Positions 1-7,624 of a stretch of DNA of 64,000 nucleotides are shown piece after piece. The DNA comes from JBQLZO01 sp052168315. Lineage in GTDB: Bacteria > Planctomycetota > Phycisphaerae > Phycisphaerales > UBA1924. A program made the translations under genes and the position numbers. Positions within the stretch are counted from its first letter, which is position 1. Each line of letters opens with the position of its first letter. Under the pieces are notes generated by a model. That model was not told the DNA's origin. It did no database searches and saw nothing but the letters and a program-made list of their open reading frames with translations. Location of the stretch: the NCBI GenBank assembly GCA_052168315.1, contig JBQLZO010000068.1:1-64000 (forward strand), written 5' to 3'.

Positions 1-99
1 GGGGGCATGGTTGGGGGCAGGGTATGGGGCGATTGGGGAGGAGGAAGTGGTGGGGGAGATGAGGAGGTGGGGAAGATGAAGAGGTAGGGGAGATGAGGA

Positions 100-123
100 G
101 ACGGGCGGGACGCCCGTCCCACC
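100..123. repeat. GGA-loop inverted repeat, copy 1
   Basis: An 8-bp perfect inverted repeat (left arm GACGGGCG, positions 100-107) has a 3-nt GGA loop and is followed by CCCACC-type sequence. It has the same layout as the copies at 161 and 208 (arm, GGA, complementary arm, then NCACC) but a different arm sequence. That pattern suggests compensatory change in a folded repeat family. Confidence 0.6.
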
Positions 124-160
124 GAGGGGAAGGAGACGGGGAGGGAGAGGGGGAGGGGAG

Positions 161-188
161 AAGACACCGGTCGGAGACCGGTGCCACC
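161..188. repeat. GGA-loop inverted repeat, copy 2
   Basis: Left arm GACACCGGTC at 163-172, GGA loop at 173-175, right arm 176-185 with one mismatch, then CACC. It is nearly identical to the copy at 208-235, only about 20 nt away. Confidence 0.65.
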
Positions 189-207
189 AGAGGAGCGGGG
201 AGAGGAG

Positions 208-235
208 AAGACACCGGTCGGAGACCGGTGTCACC
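208..235. repeat. GGA-loop inverted repeat, copy 3
   Basis: A perfect 10-bp inverted repeat: left arm GACACCGGTC at 210-219, loop GGA at 220-222, right arm 223-232, then ACC. It is flanked by the same AAGACACC start as copy 2 and by the degenerate copy at 5980. Confidence 0.7.
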
Positions 236-258
236 GGGGGCGCGGCGTTCCGTGCGGC

Positions 259-1803
259 TCAGCCGACGGGGAGGGCGATGGGGGTGGAGACGATGTCGAT
301 GGACTTGCGGTAGATCTCGGCGCATCGTTCGGCAGCGCCATCCCAGGTCAGGGAGCGGACTTCCATGGAGCCGTGCTCCCGGAGGGTCTGGGAGAGGACG
401 GGGTGGCGGAGGACGGCGACGATCTTGTTGGCCATCTCGTCCGTGTCCCAGAAGTCGACCTTGAGGACATGGCGGAGGACCTCGGAGACGCCGGACTGCT
501 TGGAGATGATGGTGGGCGTGTCGTGGGAGATGGCTTCGAGGGGGGCGATGCCGAAGGGTTCGGAGACGGAGGGCATGACATAGCAGTCGGCCATCGCGAA
601 GACGCGCTGGACATCCTTGCCGCGGAGGAATCCGGTGAAGAGGACCTTGTGCCCGATGCCCATCTCGGCGGCGAGTTCGATCATGCGGCGGGCCATGTCG
701 CCGTTGCCGGCGACGACGAACTTGACATCTTCCATGACCTCGAGGACGCGCTTGGCGGCGCGGACGAAGTACTCCGGGCCCTTCTGCATGGTGATGCGTC
801 CGAGGAAGAGGACGATTTTTTCCTTGGGCTTGATGCCGACCGAGCGTTCGCCGGTGGTGGGGGAAAAGTCGACGCCGTTGTAGACGACCTCGATGCGCTC
901 TGCGGGGACGCCGTACTTCTGGACGCAGATGCCCTTGGTGAGCATGGAGACGGCGATGACGCGGACGGCCGCGTGCATGCCGCGGCGCTCGATGTCGTAG
1001 ATGGGCTGGTTGACATGGTCGCCGGAGCGGTCGAACTCGGTCGAGTGGATGTGGGCGACGAGGGGCTTGCCGGTGAGCTGCGCGAGGGCGACGCCCGCGG
1101 GGTAGGTCATCCAGTCGTGCGCGTGGATGACATCGAACTTCCGGCCGCGCGCCAGCGAGAGGGCGAGGCGGGCGTAGGCGCGGGTCTGCTCGACGACATC
1201 GCCGGCGTAGTCGGCGCGGAGGTCGTTGGAGGGCTGGGCGCCGGGCCTGGCGATGTGGGCGTCGAGCACGGTGCGGATGAGTTCCATCTCGTCGTCGGTG
1301 ACGATCTCGAATCGACCCTCGACGGGGAGCCCGGCGCGGCGGAAGGCCTCGATCTGGGCGAGGGTGATGATGCGGACGCCGCCGGCGTAGGTCTGCAGCG
1401 CGGCGAGTTCGGGGTCCATCGCGTGGGTGTAGGGCGCGGCGTGGGCGATCTCTGAGGGGATGGCCAGGTAGCGGTCGCGCGGGGTGGTTGCGAGTTCGAG
1501 GGTGAGCCCGGCGGAGCGGGCGGCGATGGGGTTGGACTCCTCGCGGGCATCGCGGACGCGGATGATGGCCTGGAACCGGTCGCGGAGCGACGGCGGGAGG
1601 TCGATGCCGGCGGCGTGGGCCTCGGGCATCTCGGGGGAGAGGAGTTCGACATGGGAGGTGAAGGATCGCTCCACGGCCTTGGGGAGCACGAACGAGACCG
1701 CGTGCCCGCAGCGGTGCAGGGCCTTGGTGAGCCCGAAGCATGCGGTGCCGAGACCGCCGGAGATGAATGGTGGGAACTCCCACCCAAGCATGAGGACCCG
1801 CAT
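259..1803 (-). CDS. Glycogen synthase-like family 4/5 glycosyltransferase
   Basis: A retaining GT-B glycosyltransferase that probably moves a nucleotide-activated sugar onto a glucan or polysaccharide in the cytoplasm. The N-terminus carries the synthase-type acceptor loop (SGGLGTACFGLTKAL, about residues 13-27). A HAHDWMTYPAG segment matches the GlgA-type HxHDW motif, and the C-terminal half has the donor-site motif SEPFGIAPLEA. Length (514 aa) suits glycogen synthases. I chose the ATG at 1803 because GAGGAGAG lies just upstream and homology begins at MRVLMLGWEFPP; the open frame runs 112 codons further upstream but is compositional noise. The next gene upstream (1916-2422) has the same orientation. 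The exact substrate cannot be read from sequence. Confidence 0.85.
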   Translation of the reverse strand: MRVLMLGWEFPPFISGGLGTACFGLTKALHRCGHAVSFVLPKAVERSFTSHVELLSPEMPEAHAAGIDLPPSLRDRFQAIIRVRDAREESNPIAARSAGLTLELATTPRDRYLAIPSEIAHAAPYTHAMDPELAALQTYAGGVRIITLAQIEAFRRAGLPVEGRFEIVTDDEMELIRTVLDAHIARPGAQPSNDLRADYAGDVVEQTRAYARLALSLARGRKFDVIHAHDWMTYPAGVALAQLTGKPLVAHIHSTEFDRSGDHVNQPIYDIERRGMHAAVRVIAVSMLTKGICVQKYGVPAERIEVVYNGVDFSPTTGERSVGIKPKEKIVLFLGRITMQKGPEYFVRAAKRVLEVMEDVKFVVAGNGDMARRMIELAAEMGIGHKVLFTGFLRGKDVQRVFAMADCYVMPSVSEPFGIAPLEAISHDTPTIISKQSGVSEVLRHVLKVDFWDTDEMANKIVAVLRHPVLSQTLREHGSMEVRSLTWDGAAERCAEIYRKSIDIVSTPIALPVG

Positions 1804-1915
1804 GTCTCTCCTCTGCAGCGCTCCGGTGTGCGCTGGTGTGGATGTCGTTGGTGTCGGCGTTGTTGGTGCTTGAGAATCGTGTGATTGCGTGATGATGTGG
1901 CGGAGGCGGGTGGGA

Positions 1916-2422
1916 TCAGTCGTCGTCGTCCTCGTCCTGGGACATGTCGCCGAGGTCGTGCATGGCGGCCTCGAAGGCGAGCAGGACATTGGCCAGGTCG
2001 CGCGAGGCGCCGGCGGGGGGGTTGATCGGATCGATGGGGATGGCGGTGCGGAAGACGAACTCGAGGTCATCGTTGCGGAAGTGTTCGAGCGGGCCGAGCT
2101 TAGAGGGCTGGGACCAGCCGAAGTCGACGAGTTCCTCATCGATCATGTCCCAGAGGTCATCGCCGGTGAAGACGAGGACCTGCTCGATGGACTGGGAGAG
2201 GTAGCGGTCGGTGGATGACCATTCGCCCCAGAGCTTCGTGCCGTCGAAGGCGATGCGGTAGTAGGCTTCCTCGGGCGCGCCCTCGGCGTGGCAGGTGACG
2301 GCGTTGGGGGTGAGCTCCACGGCGTCGAAGGCGTCGTGGCGTGTCGCGAAGTCGCGGACGGCGCGGAGGAGGGTGGTCACGCTCTGCGGCGGCGCGGTGG
2401 TGGGGTCGGGTGAGGCGGACAT
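1916..2422 (-). CDS. Conserved-looking acidic protein of unknown function
   Basis: A 168-aa soluble protein with no signal peptide or membrane segment. The composition is that of a real protein: aromatic-rich, with WGEWSSTDRYLSQ near the middle and an acidic tail of Glu/Asp residues. The central part could be an alpha/beta fold like those of small YbjN/CesT-type proteins, but I do not recognise a family. It lies 112 bp upstream of the glycosyltransferase in the same direction, so co-transcription is possible. The ATG at 2422 is the only methionine that keeps the whole conserved-looking region. Confidence 0.6.
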   Translation of the reverse strand: MSASPDPTTAPPQSVTTLLRAVRDFATRHDAFDAVELTPNAVTCHAEGAPEEAYYRIAFDGTKLWGEWSSTDRYLSQSIEQVLVFTGDDLWDMIDEELVDFGWSQPSKLGPLEHFRNDDLEFVFRTAIPIDPINPPAGASRDLANVLLAFEAAMHDLGDMSQDEDDDD

Positions 2423-2648
2423 GCGGGGTTCCTCCGGCGGGCGCGGCGGTGTGGGGCGGGCTGAGGCGAGCGGGACTGGATGGGGCGGGAACCGCGTGGG
2501 CGGAGAGCGCCTCGCGGTTCGGCGCGGGGTGGTCCGGGACGGTCGATCGCGTGATGGGCGGATGGTATGGGGGTGCGGGCGGGATTTCAGGATCGGGGCG
2601 TCGATCGCGCGGGCGATTGGGCGCGGTCTTGGTGCAGCGCCGAATCAC

Positions 2649-2654
2649 TAGAGT
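2649..2654 (+). promoter_or_regulatory. Candidate -10 box of prmC (leaderless)
   Basis: TAGAGT ends 7 nt before the prmC ATG at 2662 and no Shine-Dalgarno lies between them. Transcription would start at or next to the start codon. The same layout occurs before other genes here (5049, 8698, 62050). Confidence 0.4.
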
Positions 2655-2661
2655 GTGGGGC

Positions 2662-3792
2662 ATGCACGCGACGAACCACGGGGAAGGCACGGGCGGGAAG
2701 GGTGGCGGCGGCGGCGGCGATGGTCGCGATGAGGTGTGGACCGTGCGCCGGCTGCTGGGGTGGATCGCGGGGGCGCTGGAGCAGCGGGGGGTGGAGTCAT
2801 CGCGGGCGCTGGCGGACCTGCTGGTGTCGCATGTGCTGGGGTGCGAGCGGATGGGGCTGTACACGCATCCGGAGCGGGTGGTGGCGGATGATGAGCTGGA
2901 TCGCCTGCGGGCGCTGGTCCGGCGGGCGCTGAAGCACGAGCCGATCCAGTACCTGACGGGCGAGGCGTGGTTCCTTGGGATGAAGCTGCGGGTGGACCAG
3001 CGGGTGCTGATCCCGCGTCCGGCGACGGAGGGGCTGGTGGAGGAGCTGCTGCAGGATGCCCGGCGCCGGGGGCTGGTGGTGGAGCGGTCGCGGGAGCGGG
3101 CGGCGGTGGTGGAGCGGGCGATGCTGCGCGAGCTTGCGAGGGCCCGCGCGGATGCGGGTGAGGCACCGGAACGGGGTGGCGGCGATGGGGGGGATGCGGA
3201 GCGGGGGGCGGAGGGCGCGGGTGGGGAGGGCGGTGAGCGCGCCGGTGGGCGGGGCGAACTGATCGTGGCGGATGTGGGGACGGGGTCCGGGGCGATCGCG
3301 CTGGCGGTGCTCAGCGCGGCGATGAACGCGCGGGTGCTGGCGACGGATGTGTCGGGCGCAGCGCTGGAGGTGGCGCGGGCGAACGCGGCGTCGCTGGGGC
3401 TGAGCGGGCGGCTGGCGCTGGCGGAGGGGGACCTGCTGGGCCCGGTGCGGGCGTGGCTGGATCGTGAGGGTCTGGAGGGGGTGGACTATTTGGCATCGAA
3501 TCCGCCGTACATCCCGGATGGGGAGTGGGAGGCGGAGGGGATGGTGGGTCAGAATGTGAAGGGGCACGAGCCGGAGGGGGCGCTGCGCGGCGGGGCGGAT
3601 GGGCTGCGGTTCGTGCGCCCGCTGCTGGAGGGTGCGCCGGGGGTTTTGAGGGAGGGTGGGATGGTGCTGGTGGAGGTGGCGGCTTCGACGGCGGAGGCGG
3701 CGGCGCGGGTGGCGGAGGGGGCGGGGCTGCGGGATGTGCGGGTGGTGGAGGATCTGGAGGGGCTGCCGCGGGTTGTGGTGGGGCGGGGGTGA
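2662..3792 (+). CDS. prmC: Release factor glutamine methyltransferase (PrmC/HemK)
   Basis: Methylates the glutamine of the GGQ motif in peptide-chain release factors, using S-adenosylmethionine. Visible parts: the helical N-terminal domain (about 25-110) with the EPIQYLTG motif at 93-100, the IPRPATE segment at 117-123, the SAM-binding motif DVGTGSG at 204-210 and the catalytic NPPY at 280-283. At 376 aa it is about 90 residues longer than usual. The extra length is a Gly-rich N-terminal tail (residues 8-22) and an Arg/Glu/Gly-rich insertion at about 133-199, between the N-domain and the SAM motif. The ATG at 2662 was chosen from homology and the -10-like box upstream. Base composition is extremely GC-rich. 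Confidence 0.92.
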   Translation: MHATNHGEGTGGKGGGGGGDGRDEVWTVRRLLGWIAGALEQRGVESSRALADLLVSHVLGCERMGLYTHPERVVADDELDRLRALVRRALKHEPIQYLTGEAWFLGMKLRVDQRVLIPRPATEGLVEELLQDARRRGLVVERSRERAAVVERAMLRELARARADAGEAPERGGGDGGDAERGAEGAGGEGGERAGGRGELIVADVGTGSGAIALAVLSAAMNARVLATDVSGAALEVARANAASLGLSGRLALAEGDLLGPVRAWLDREGLEGVDYLASNPPYIPDGEWEAEGMVGQNVKGHEPEGALRGGADGLRFVRPLLEGAPGVLREGGMVLVEVAASTAEAAARVAEGAGLRDVRVVEDLEGLPRVVVGRG

Positions 3793-3797
3793 AGGAG

Positions 3798-4406
3798 ATG
3801 GCGGTGTACCAATACTTTGCCAGTGAGTGCATTGATAAGCAGACGGGCAGATCATTTGTACTTCGGCTGCTTGGTGTTGACTTGGCTGAAGCTCGGAATG
3901 TCGCGTCTCAATGGGGCTTTGTCACTGGGCCTGAAACGCCGAGTCCTCCATGCCCAATGAACATAGTCGGTGGCGGAACAGTTCGTCGCGGCAATGAATG
4001 GGTGCCTTGCGGCGAGGTGGCTGAAGTATCGCGGCAGGAAGATCTGAACCGAATGCTCGCAGTTGTTCACCAGGATTGCCATCCGGTTGATCGACATTTT
4101 TTTCTGCAGAATTTGTCCGAACTCGCGTATAAGCTTCGAGATCAACGGAGCGATGCGCTATACCAGTGCGAGTGGGCATGCTGGCAATGGATGATCGAAT
4201 CCCGTTTGCTTTTATCCGAGTTGCGAAAGGATTTCTCGGGATCACAGTTCGTGCATGTGAGGGTCCCAAAGCGTCTCGTGATTCTCTTGGAAAAGTCTGG
4301 AGAGCGTGAGCGGGCAGTCGATGTCGCACGAAAATGTGGCTCGCTCGATCTGTCTATGCAGGATCTTGAATATCTCGGCAAGAAAGCAAGCAAAGTCAAC
4401 AAGTAG
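3798..4406 (+). CDS. Unknown protein, low-GC, probably acquired
   Basis: Encodes about 202 aa with no recognised family, signal peptide or membrane segment. The protein is rich in Cys and Trp around CEWACWQWM (about residues 126-134) and has a basic C-terminus. By hand count GC is about 53% over 3841-4380, far below the neighbouring prmC, so the gene was probably acquired horizontally. It begins directly after the prmC stop. GAAGGAG at 3791-3797 abuts the ATG at 3798, which is too close for normal initiation; the GTG at 3804 is 6 nt away and may be the true start. An abortive-infection or mobile-cargo role is possible but unsupported. Confidence 0.6.
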   Translation: MAVYQYFASECIDKQTGRSFVLRLLGVDLAEARNVASQWGFVTGPETPSPPCPMNIVGGGTVRRGNEWVPCGEVAEVSRQEDLNRMLAVVHQDCHPVDRHFFLQNLSELAYKLRDQRSDALYQCEWACWQWMIESRLLLSELRKDFSGSQFVHVRVPKRLVILLEKSGERERAVDVARKCGSLDLSMQDLEYLGKKASKVNK

Positions 4407-4429
4407 TCATTAGATACACTTATTGTAGA

Positions 4430-5038
4430 TCAGTCGGGTTGCCAGCCGTTTGGGCCTTCTTTGAGGAGGTCGAAGAATGGCCAGACGGGGCAGAAGTCGT
4501 CGCCCGGGCCGAAGGCGGCGGCGGTGATTCGGTGGATCTCGGCGTTGGGGGAGCGGTGGAGGCTGGAGACGCCGGGGAGGGCTTTGGTGCTGGTGCCGAA
4601 GTTCATGGCTTCGTTGAAGCCGGAGTGTGCGCCGGAGACGCAGGGGAAGTTCCAGCCGCGTTCCTTGATGGCCGCGGCGAGCGCTGGTGGTTCATCGGCG
4701 CTGCAGAGGACGAGTGCGCAGCGGCGCTGGATGTGGCGCGCGATGCCGATGAGGGTGTCGGCCCAGAGCGTGCAGTAGGAGCAGCGGCGGCCCATGTTGT
4801 GGATGATCAGCATGTCGGAGTGGTCGGCGAAGAGTTCCGAGAGGGTGATGGGGCGGTCTTCGGGGGTGCGGAAGGTGAACCGCTCGGTGATCGGCTGCGG
4901 CGGGATCGCGCGGAGCTGGGCGAGGCGTTCGGCCCGGAAGCGTCTGAGCGGCTCGTAGAGGATGTCCTCGGCCGTCTGGAAGGCGTGTTGCGTGTGCGAG
5001 GCGGTGGACTGATTGTGGCGTTCGTGGGGCGTGCTCAT
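4430..5038 (-). CDS. DUF899-type thioredoxin-like protein
   Basis: A 202-aa cytoplasmic protein with the thioredoxin-like layout of the DUF899 family. Residues FRTPEDRPITLSELF resemble the early strand, MGRRCSYCTLWAD holds a C-x-x-C pair where the thioredoxin active site would be, and AFGPGDDFCPVWPFFDLL matches the family's conserved C-terminus. Redox function is inferred from the fold; no substrate is known. The ATG at 5038 lacks a Shine-Dalgarno but has TACACT 5 nt upstream. The gene converges on the low-GC gene, with only 23 bp between the stops. Confidence 0.75.
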   Translation of the reverse strand: MSTPHERHNQSTASHTQHAFQTAEDILYEPLRRFRAERLAQLRAIPPQPITERFTFRTPEDRPITLSELFADHSDMLIIHNMGRRCSYCTLWADTLIGIARHIQRRCALVLCSADEPPALAAAIKERGWNFPCVSGAHSGFNEAMNFGTSTKALPGVSSLHRSPNAEIHRITAAAFGPGDDFCPVWPFFDLLKEGPNGWQPD

Positions 5039-5043
5039 GGGGC

Positions 5044-5049
5044 AGTGTA
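5044..5049 (-). promoter_or_regulatory. Candidate -10 of the DUF899 gene (leaderless)
   Basis: On the minus strand TACACT lies 5 nt before the ATG at 5038, with TTGATC 16 nt upstream as a -35-like element. There is no ribosome-binding site between box and start codon, suggesting a leaderless transcript. Confidence 0.4.
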
Positions 5050-5076
5050 TTCGGAGCGGGGCTGTGATCAATGAGA

Positions 5077-5082
5077 TAGTGT
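5077..5082 (+). promoter_or_regulatory. Candidate -10 box of the OmpH-like gene
   Basis: TAGTGT followed by CT lies about 70 nt before the ATG at 5153. The same TAGTGTCT octamer occurs upstream of pstS (14014). No convincing -35 element is visible. Confidence 0.3.
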
Positions 5083-5152
5083 CTGCCTGAGCCGCCGGCG
5101 GGCCGGTGCCACGCGGGCGGGCTCGATTTCGCTTGACCGAAAGGCTGTTGCT

Positions 5153-5806
5153 ATGGATCGCTTGGATGGCACATCGCGGGACGGTGCCGGGGTTGCGGCT
5201 CGTCCGTTCGCTTTCGTTTCCGCGGGGCTGCTGGCGCTGGCGGGGGTGGTCTTGTTTGTGGCGGGGCAGTCTTCGGCGATGGCGCGGGTGGCGATGAGCG
5301 CTGAGCCGGAGCATCCGATCGCGGTGGCGGCGATTCCGAAGCTGGTCAATGAGCTGCTTGAGTCCGATCGGTTTGTGCCTGATCGTGAGCGGGCGCAGGA
5401 GGAGTTCCAGGCGCGGTTGTCGGAGGTCGAGACGCGGATGCGCGAGATCGCGACGAAGTACGAGGGGCGCCAGCCGGATCCGCAGGATCCGCAGGTTCAG
5501 CAGGACAATCGGCGGTACCAGGAGCTCATGCAGGAGGCGCAGCGGATCCAGCAGGAGGCGCAGGCGGCGTTGCAGCGTCTGGCATCGAAGCAGCTGATCG
5601 AGGCGTTCGGGCTGGCGCGTTCGGCGGCGCAGGGCGTGGCCGAGGATCTTGGGTATGACTATGTGATCTCGTCGGTGGGCGAGGATGAGGAGCTGGTGGA
5701 GGGGGATCCGGGCTCGGCGGTGCGGCAGATGATGTCGCGTCCGGTGGTGCACTATCCGGAGGAGGCGGATATCACGGCGGATGTGCGGGCCGAGCTGCGG
5801 CTGTGA
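5153..5806 (+). CDS. OmpH/Skp-like periplasmic chaperone
   Basis: Probably binds unfolded outer-membrane proteins in the periplasm. The 217-aa protein has an N-terminal signal or anchor segment (about residues 22-45, LLALAGVVLFVAGQ) and then a long charged coiled coil (about 75-165) rich in Glu, Gln and Arg. The sequence ends in a short beta region. This is the Skp architecture, with a slightly acidic C-terminus. GAAAGG about 8 nt before the ATG at 5153 supports the start. It is a single gene here; bamA and lpxD are not nearby, so the assignment rests on architecture. Confidence 0.65.
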   Translation: MDRLDGTSRDGAGVAARPFAFVSAGLLALAGVVLFVAGQSSAMARVAMSAEPEHPIAVAAIPKLVNELLESDRFVPDRERAQEEFQARLSEVETRMREIATKYEGRQPDPQDPQVQQDNRRYQELMQEAQRIQQEAQAALQRLASKQLIEAFGLARSAAQGVAEDLGYDYVISSVGEDEELVEGDPGSAVRQMMSRPVVHYPEEADITADVRAELRL

Positions 5807-5823
5807 GGGGGCGGAGAGGGCCG

Positions 5824-5876
5824 GATCAGCGGATGGCCGATCAGCAGATCAGCAGATCAGCAGATCAGCGGATCAA
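5824..5876. repeat. Octamer tandem repeat GATCAGCA
   Basis: Four consecutive 8-bp units (three GATCAGCA and one GATCAGCG) occupy 5839-5870, followed by a partial GATCAAG; an isolated GATCAGCG lies at 5824-5831. It sits just after the OmpH-like stop codon and is non-coding. Confidence 0.7.
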
Positions 5877-5979
5877 GAGAGCGGCGGATGGCGCGGGGTG
5901 GGCGGGGCCGCCGGGGGGCGGGGTTTGGCTGGGGGGAGAGCGGGGTGTGGGGTCGGAGAACGGGGTTGGGGGAGGAGGG

Positions 5980-6006
5980 AAGACACCGGCAGAGACCGGT
6001 GGCACC
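5980..6006. repeat. GGA-type inverted repeat, degenerate copy 4
   Basis: AAGACACCGG, CAGAGA, then CCGGTGGCACC. It shares the AAGACACCGG start and CACC end of the copies at 161 and 208, but the stem is shortened and the loop altered. It lies in the intergenic region before the E2 gene. Confidence 0.55.
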
Positions 6007-6024
6007 TTGGGAGGGGGAAGGCTC

Positions 6025-6030
6025 TAGAAT
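6025..6030 (+). promoter_or_regulatory. Candidate -10 box of the E2 gene
   Basis: TAGAAT, 52 nt before the ATG at 6083, is the best -10-like match in this intergenic region. A clear -35 is not visible. Confidence 0.3.
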
Positions 6031-6082
6031 GGCGACTCGGGCGGGAGACCCGATCAGACGCTGAACCGAATGAGGGACCACC

Positions 6083-7561
6083 ATGGCCGGACCGAGCTCG
6101 ACCGATCCGAATGTGTTCATCCTGCCCGACCTTGGTGAAGGCGTGCACGAGGCGGAGCTGATCTCCTGGAAGGTCAAGCCCGGTGATCGTGTGGAGGAGC
6201 ACCAGACGATCGCGGAGATGGAGACGGACAAGGCGCTGGTGGAGGTTCCCTCTCCGCGGGCGGGCGTGATCAAGGAGCTGTTCGGGAATGTCGGCGACAT
6301 CCTGAAGGTGGGATCGCCGGCGTGGACCTATGAGGATGAGGGCAGCGCCGGGGCTGGCGCGAAGCAGGCGCGGGCGGCGGGGAGCGCGGAGGCGAAGTCT
6401 TCGGGCGGCGGGAAGACGCACGCGCCTGGCACGAACGGTACGCATGGGGGTGGGCGGTCGGGAGCGGCGAAGCAGGGTGTTGAGGAGGAGCGGGAGGATG
6501 CGGGCACGGTGGTGGGGACGATGGGCGGGTCGCTTGGCGCGGTGTCGAAGCAGGAGGGCAAGGCCCTGGCGACGCCGGCGGTGCGCCGGCTGGCGCGGGA
6601 TCTCGGCGTGGACATCGATGCGGTGCGGGGCTCTGGGATCGGCGGGCGGGTGACGGACAAGGATGTGCGCTCGGCGGCGTCGAGCGGGACCGCGCCGAAG
6701 GGCGGGCGGGGCGTGGCCAGCGGGCGCGGCGCGGCGGCGCCGGTCGGCGCAGCGCCCGATCGGGCGGATCGCGCTGGCGGGGATGTGGATTACTCGGCGA
6801 TCCTGGCGGCGGCGTCGGGCGGTGGGGGCGGGCGATCCACGGGCGCCGCTCCGGCGGGGTCGCCGACGGTGGTGCCGTTCCGCGGCGTGCGCCGGACGAT
6901 CGCGGGTCGTCTGCGTTCGTCGGTGGACACGGCGGTGCACTTCACGGTGATGGATGAGGTGGATGTGACCGCGCTGGACACGATGCGCCGGCGGCTGGCC
7001 GCGGCGTCGGGCGAGAAGGTCTCGTTCCTTCCGTTCGTGGGGGCGGCGGTGTGCCGTGTGCTGCGTGATGCGCGGTTCGCATCGCTGAACGCGACGACGG
7101 ACGATGCGAACGAGCAGATCATCCAGCACAAGGCGGTGCACCTCGGGATCGCCGCGGACACGGATGCGGGGCTGATGGTGCCGGTGATCCGCGATGCGGA
7201 TGCGCTGGGCGTGCTGCAGATCAGCCGTGAGATCGTGCGTGTGGCCAAGGGGGCGCGGGAGCGCTCGATCGGGCGTGATGAGCTGATCGGATCGACCTTC
7301 ACGATCTCGAATGTCGGCTCGCACGCGGGTCGGTTCGCGACGCCGGTGATCAACTATCCGGAGGCGGGGATCCTGGCGGTCGGGCGTGCCCGCGAGGGGA
7401 TGGTGGTCAAGAACGGGTGGTTCCGGGTCGGGCAGCTGCTGCCGTTGTCGCTGGCGTGCGACCACCGGGTGGTGGATGGCGCGACGGCGGCGCTGGCGCT
7501 GGCCGAGATCGTGCGTCTGCTGGGCGAGCCGGACTCGCTGCTGACGCCGGCGCGGGGGTGA
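6083..7561 (+). CDS. Dihydrolipoamide acyltransferase (E2 of a 2-oxo acid dehydrogenase)
   Basis: Core acyltransferase of a 2-oxo acid dehydrogenase complex; it transfers the acyl group from lipoyl-lysine to CoA. Domains in order: a lipoyl domain (about 9-85) with the modified lysine at residue 50 in ETDKALVEV, a Gly/Ala-rich linker, an E3/E1-binding domain (about 163-200, TPAVRRLARDLGV), a second long linker, and the catalytic domain (about 265-490) with HRVVDG at 461-466. The active-site His and Asp are present. Length (492 aa) is normal. E1 and E3 genes are not adjacent, so pyruvate and branched-chain 2-oxo acids cannot be distinguished. Confidence 0.9.
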   Translation: MAGPSSTDPNVFILPDLGEGVHEAELISWKVKPGDRVEEHQTIAEMETDKALVEVPSPRAGVIKELFGNVGDILKVGSPAWTYEDEGSAGAGAKQARAAGSAEAKSSGGGKTHAPGTNGTHGGGRSGAAKQGVEEEREDAGTVVGTMGGSLGAVSKQEGKALATPAVRRLARDLGVDIDAVRGSGIGGRVTDKDVRSAASSGTAPKGGRGVASGRGAAAPVGAAPDRADRAGGDVDYSAILAAASGGGGGRSTGAAPAGSPTVVPFRGVRRTIAGRLRSSVDTAVHFTVMDEVDVTALDTMRRRLAAASGEKVSFLPFVGAAVCRVLRDARFASLNATTDDANEQIIQHKAVHLGIAADTDAGLMVPVIRDADALGVLQISREIVRVAKGARERSIGRDELIGSTFTISNVGSHAGRFATPVINYPEAGILAVGRAREGMVVKNGWFRVGQLLPLSLACDHRVVDGATAALALAEIVRLLGEPDSLLTPARG

Positions 7562-7624
7562 TCGCGGCGGGGCGCATGTCCTGTGGCGCTGCGTCCTGTC
7601 AGAAACAGATGGGAATCGGATCGG

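Larger units (their letters stand above)
1..258. other. Purine-rich intergenic DNA with hairpin repeats
   Basis: This stretch is almost entirely G and A on the plus strand, with many GGAGATGAGGAG-like runs. It carries three short inverted repeats (listed separately) and no credible gene; open frames here have low-complexity translations. It lies downstream of the minus-strand glycosyltransferase, so it may be its 3' region. Confidence 0.6.

Noticed and set aside
181..1455. Long plus-strand open frame overlapping the glycosyltransferase gene
   Set aside because: It is antisense to a gene with clear motifs, and its translation is Gly/Asp/Ala-rich low complexity produced by GC-rich codons.
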